8,822 nt of DNA from Bryobacteraceae bacterium (GTDB lineage: Bacteria > Acidobacteriota > Terriglobia > Bryobacterales > Bryobacteraceae): assembly GCA_014379815.1 (NCBI GenBank), contig JACMLA010000616.1, positions 1-8,822 on the forward strand, read 5' to 3'. Below the pieces are notes generated by a model that was not told the DNA's origin, made no database searches, and was given only the letters and a program-made list of their open reading frames with translations. This document shows, in pieces, positions 6,373 to 8,822 of the stretch. A program made the position numbers and the translations under genes. How positions within the stretch are numbered: the first letter of the stretch is position 1; every line of letters begins with the position of its first letter.

Positions 6373-7749
6373 ATGATCGTTATGAAGTTTGGCGGCAGCT
6401 CCCTTGAATCTGCCGCCGCCATTCGTCGGGTTGGGTCCATCGTGCAGACGAGGCTGGCGAAGAAGCCCGTGGTTGTCGTTTCCGCGATGGGGAAGACCAC
6501 AAACAAGCTTTTGACCCTCGCGAGTATTGCCTCGGCCGGCGAACGGGAACAGGCTCTGGATCTCCTTGAGGAACTGCGAAACTTCCACATGGTGGAAGGG
6601 CGGGCTCTGGTTACGAAGGGGCGGCACGGAGCCGCAATGGAGGCCAATGTCGCTGCGTTGTTCGATGAACTCGAAGAGCTGACAAAAGGTATTTCGGTTC
6701 TTGGCGAGCTCACTCCCCGCGCCATCGATGCGGTGTCCAGTTATGGGGAACGACTCTCCAGCGTGATTTGCCACTATGCCTTCGAAGAGCTGGGCATCTC
6801 TTCCTCTCACATAGACTCCCGCGATGTCATCGTGACCGATGCGCGCTACACGCAGGCCGCGCCCTTGCTGCCGCAGACTTATGCGCGCCTTGAAGCAACG
6901 TTGCCGGAGAAGCTGGAGAACGGAATCGTCGTGATGGGCGGGTTTATTGGAGCAACGGAGGATGGTGTGACGTCCACGCTGGGCCGCGGCGGATCCGACT
7001 ACAGCGCGTCAATCATCGGAGCCGGAATCGGAGCTGCCGAAATACAGATCTGGACAGATGTGGACGGAATGCTCACGGCGGATCCTACCGTCATGCCAGG
7101 CGGCCACCGGGTTCGAAGTATATCCTTCGCCGAAGCTGCGGAACTAGCCTATTTCGGTGCTAAAGTACTTCACCCGGCTACTGTCGTGCCGGCCATAGAC
7201 AAGAATATTCCTGTGCTGATTCTGAACTCCCGCCGCCCTGAGGTGGAGGGTACCCGCATTACACGCGAGGCTGTACCCTGCGCCAATATTGCGAAATCCA
7301 TAGCCTGCAAGAAAGGCATTACGCTGCTCAACATCGTCTCTACGCGGATGTTGATGGCACATGGCTTTCTGCGGCGCATCTTTGAGATCTTCGACCGGTT
7401 TGAGACTTCGGTGGACATGATCGCAACCAGCGAAGTGAGCGTGTCGCTAACAATCGACAACACCTCAAAACTGCGCGAAATTACCCGGGAGCTCCGCCAG
7501 TTCTCCGACGTGACTGCCGAAGAAGATCAGGCTATTTTGTGCCTCGTCGGAGACAACATCCGGCAGACCCCCGGCGTTGCCAGCCACGTATTCCGCGCAC
7601 TCGAAGACATCAACGTGCGCATGATCTCACAGGGGGCTTCCCTGCTAAATATCGGCGTCGTGGTTGCGCAGGAGGATCTTAAAGGTGCAGTAGAACGCTT
7701 ACACGCCGAGTTCTTTACCGAGCTGGATCGCGCGGTCTTCGCAGCATGA
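6373..7749 (+). CDS. lysC: Monofunctional aspartate kinase with two C-terminal ACT domains
   Basis: This enzyme phosphorylates L-aspartate with ATP, the first and usually feedback-controlled step towards lysine, threonine and methionine. The 458-residue protein shows KFGGSS (5-10), STLGRGGSDYSA (201-212) and WTDVDGMLTADP (227-238), the aspartokinase nucleotide and substrate motifs. Two ACT domains follow at about 315-385 and 393-455. The first includes MLMAHGFL (326-333) and SVDMIATSEVS (346-356), closely paralleling E. coli lysine-sensitive AKIII, so lysine is the likely inhibitor. There is no homoserine dehydrogenase domain. The start ATG abuts the asd stop with no gap, and GGAAGGA at 6354-6360 lies 12 nt upstream. 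The in-frame ATG at 6382, which would leave only KFGGSS at the very N-terminus, is less well placed. The 3' end overlaps dapB by 4 nt (ATGA). Confidence 0.95.
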   Translation: MIVMKFGGSSLESAAAIRRVGSIVQTRLAKKPVVVVSAMGKTTNKLLTLASIASAGEREQALDLLEELRNFHMVEGRALVTKGRHGAAMEANVAALFDELEELTKGISVLGELTPRAIDAVSSYGERLSSVICHYAFEELGISSSHIDSRDVIVTDARYTQAAPLLPQTYARLEATLPEKLENGIVVMGGFIGATEDGVTSTLGRGGSDYSASIIGAGIGAAEIQIWTDVDGMLTADPTVMPGGHRVRSISFAEAAELAYFGAKVLHPATVVPAIDKNIPVLILNSRRPEVEGTRITREAVPCANIAKSIACKKGITLLNIVSTRMLMAHGFLRRIFEIFDRFETSVDMIATSEVSVSLTIDNTSKLREITRELRQFSDVTAEEDQAILCLVGDNIRQTPGVASHVFRALEDINVRMISQGASLLNIGVVVAQEDLKGAVERLHAEFFTELDRAVFAA

Positions 7750-8444
7750 ACCTGGCAATCGTTGGCTACGGGAAAATGGGCCGCCTGTTGCATGAACTGG
7801 CCCCTGAGTACGATATTCAGGTGAAGCTGACACTGGACGAAGCGAACAATCGGAATGGAGAAGGAATCACACCGGAAGCGTTTGCCGAAGTCGACGTGGC
7901 AATTGAATTTTCGACTCCCGAAGCAGTCGTGACAAACGTAGTAAAGCTTGCCGGCACGGGTGTAGGAATCGTTGTAGGCACGACGGGCTGGACGGAACAT
8001 CTGCCACGGGTTCGCTCTGCGGTCGAAGCAGGCAATGCGGGTCTGGTCTGGAGTCCGAACTTTTCGATCGGTGTGAATGTGTTCTTCAGGCTGGTATCTC
8101 AGGCAGCACAACTGCTCGCCGACGAACCGCAATACGGCTCCTGGGCGTGGGAAATTCACCACGACAGCAAGAAAGATGCGCCTTCTGGTACCTTGCTGAA
8201 ACTGCTGGACGAGATGAAGTCTGCAGGGTACAGCAGGCCCATCAGCGCGAGTTCCAATCGCGCTGGACGACACCCCGGTACGCATGAAATCGGATTCGAT
8301 TCGTCCGCCGATACAATCACGTTGCGTCACTCCGCCCGCAGCCGGGAAGGCTTTGCCCGGGGTGCTCTAAAAGCGGCGCAGTTTATTCACGGCAAGTGTG
8401 GAGTCTTTGAATTCAGTGAAGTCCTGTTCGGAGGTGGGCAGTGA
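7746..8444 (+). CDS. dapB: 4-hydroxy-tetrahydrodipicolinate reductase
   Basis: This enzyme reduces the DapA product with NAD(P)H to tetrahydrodipicolinate. The 232-residue protein has a nucleotide loop GYGKMGR (7-13), VGTTGW (77-82) and the family signature HHDSKKDAPSGT (138-149). By alignment, His138 and Lys142 correspond to the E. coli catalytic His159 and Lys163. A substrate-loop segment NRAGRHPGTHEIGF and the C-terminal SREGFARGALKAAQFI follow in the usual order. It is shorter than E. coli DapB (about 273 residues), and its glycine loop is one residue tighter than the common GxxGxMGR, which puts it among compact DapB forms. Its ATG overlaps the lysC stop (ATGA) and its own stop overlaps the dapA start (GTGA). 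No clear ribosome site precedes it, so its translation probably depends on lysC. Confidence 0.93.
   Translation: MNLAIVGYGKMGRLLHELAPEYDIQVKLTLDEANNRNGEGITPEAFAEVDVAIEFSTPEAVVTNVVKLAGTGVGIVVGTTGWTEHLPRVRSAVEAGNAGLVWSPNFSIGVNVFFRLVSQAAQLLADEPQYGSWAWEIHHDSKKDAPSGTLLKLLDEMKSAGYSRPISASSNRAGRHPGTHEIGFDSSADTITLRHSARSREGFARGALKAAQFIHGKCGVFEFSEVLFGGGQ
8430..8435 (+). promoter_or_regulatory. Strong Shine-Dalgarno of dapA
   Basis: GGAGGT lies five bases before the GTG at 8441, inside the last codons of dapB. It is the best ribosome-binding site in the window and decides the dapA start in favour of GTG over any later codon. Confidence 0.8.
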
Positions 8445-8822
8445 AATTCCAGGGATGTGGCACCGCACTGGTTACGCCGTTTGATGCCGACGGAGCATTG
8501 GACGAAGCTTCGCTGCGCCGGCTGGTGCGCCGCCAACTCGATGGTGGAATCGACTTCCTGGTTCCGTGCGGCACCACAGGCGAGAGCCCAACCCTTTGCC
8601 GCGACGAGCATCTTCGGGTTGTCGAGATCACCATCGAGGAAGCCGAAGGCCGCGTGCCAGTTCTGGCCGGAGCCGGCGGTTACAACACGCAGGAAGTTAT
8701 CGAACTTGCGCTGCAGATCGAAAAACTCGGCGCTCAGGGTATTCTCTCCGTCACGCCGTACTACAACAAGCCTACCCAGGAAGGCCTCGTCCAGCACTAC
8801 TCCGCAATCGCGAATGCGGTAG
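8441..8822 (+). CDS. dapA: 4-hydroxy-tetrahydrodipicolinate synthase, N-terminal part (3' end outside window)
   Basis: This enzyme condenses pyruvate with aspartate semialdehyde, the committed step to diaminopimelate and lysine. From GTG 8441 the frame is open to the window end, giving 127 codons of a protein usually about 290-300 residues long. The translation begins MKFQGCGTALVTPFDADG. It carries CGTTGESPTL (Thr45 and Thr46, including the equivalent of E. coli Thr44), an AGAGG strand end (76-80) and VTPYYNKPTQEGL with Tyr107 and Tyr108 (E. coli Tyr106/Tyr107). The Schiff-base lysine (E. coli Lys161) lies beyond the window. The start overlaps the dapB stop as GTGA and has a GGAGGT site five bases upstream. 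There is no in-frame ATG near the start, and overlapping ORFs in other frames here (for example from 8457) do not resemble any protein. Confidence 0.93.
   Translation, partial: MKFQGCGTALVTPFDADGALDEASLRRLVRRQLDGGIDFLVPCGTTGESPTLCRDEHLRVVEITIEEAEGRVPVLAGAGGYNTQEVIELALQIEKLGAQGILSVTPYYNKPTQEGLVQHYSAIANAV

Noticed and set aside
5854..6810. 318-codon ORF on the minus strand across asd and lysC
   Set aside because: The translation is low in recognisable pattern and lies opposite two well-supported genes; it is a coding shadow.
7527..8330. 267-codon ORF on the minus strand across lysC and dapB
   Set aside because: Its sequence resembles no family and it is fully explained as the antisense of two conserved genes.
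8457..8822. Open frame from 8457 as a gene
   Set aside because: It is the wrong frame of dapA; the frame from GTG 8441 gives a clear DapA protein.

Overview
The window reads as ordinary bacterial chromosome of moderately high GC, with tightly packed genes and almost every base coding. A Gfo/Idh/MocA oxidoreductase, a large PAS-rich membrane kinase and an archaeal/fungal-type aspartate-semialdehyde dehydrogenase inside a lysine operon together suggest a soil-type Acidobacteriota member (Terriglobia-like). That placement is inference from gene style only; no rRNA or other phylogenetic marker is present.

Layout. Positions 1-627 hold the C-terminal part of a Gfo/Idh/MocA-family oxidoreductase (+). 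It converges with zero spacing on a small GlcG/HbpS-like protein (628-1062, -). A 105-bp divergent gap separates that gene from a large sensor histidine kinase (1168-4191, +) with a DUF4118-type membrane domain, five PAS domains and a HisKA/HATPase core. A 111-bp gap follows, with a possible extended -10 promoter. Then comes a compact same-strand operon that fills the rest of the window: an M20 metallo-deacylase (4303-5310), asd (5320-6372), lysC (6373-7749), dapB (7746-8444) and the start of dapA (8441 to the window end).

Function. lysC phosphorylates aspartate and asd reduces aspartyl phosphate to aspartate semialdehyde. dapA condenses the semialdehyde with pyruvate and dapB reduces the product to tetrahydrodipicolinate. 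This is the common trunk to diaminopimelate (cell wall) and lysine. The M20 enzyme at the operon head may perform the later deacylation of N-acyl-diaminopimelate, but its substrate cannot be fixed from sequence alone. Junctions tighten along the operon: a 9-nt gap, a 0-nt gap, an ATGA overlap, then a GTGA overlap. This implies co-transcription and translational coupling.

I do not see a clear novel system here. The points most worth a second look are the unassigned M20 enzyme in the DAP operon, the archaeal/fungal-type Asd, the shared pre-start motif of the first two operon genes, the orphan five-PAS kinase with an exact 128-residue PAS repeat, and a dapA whose GTG start overlaps dapB and is easily missed by gene callers.
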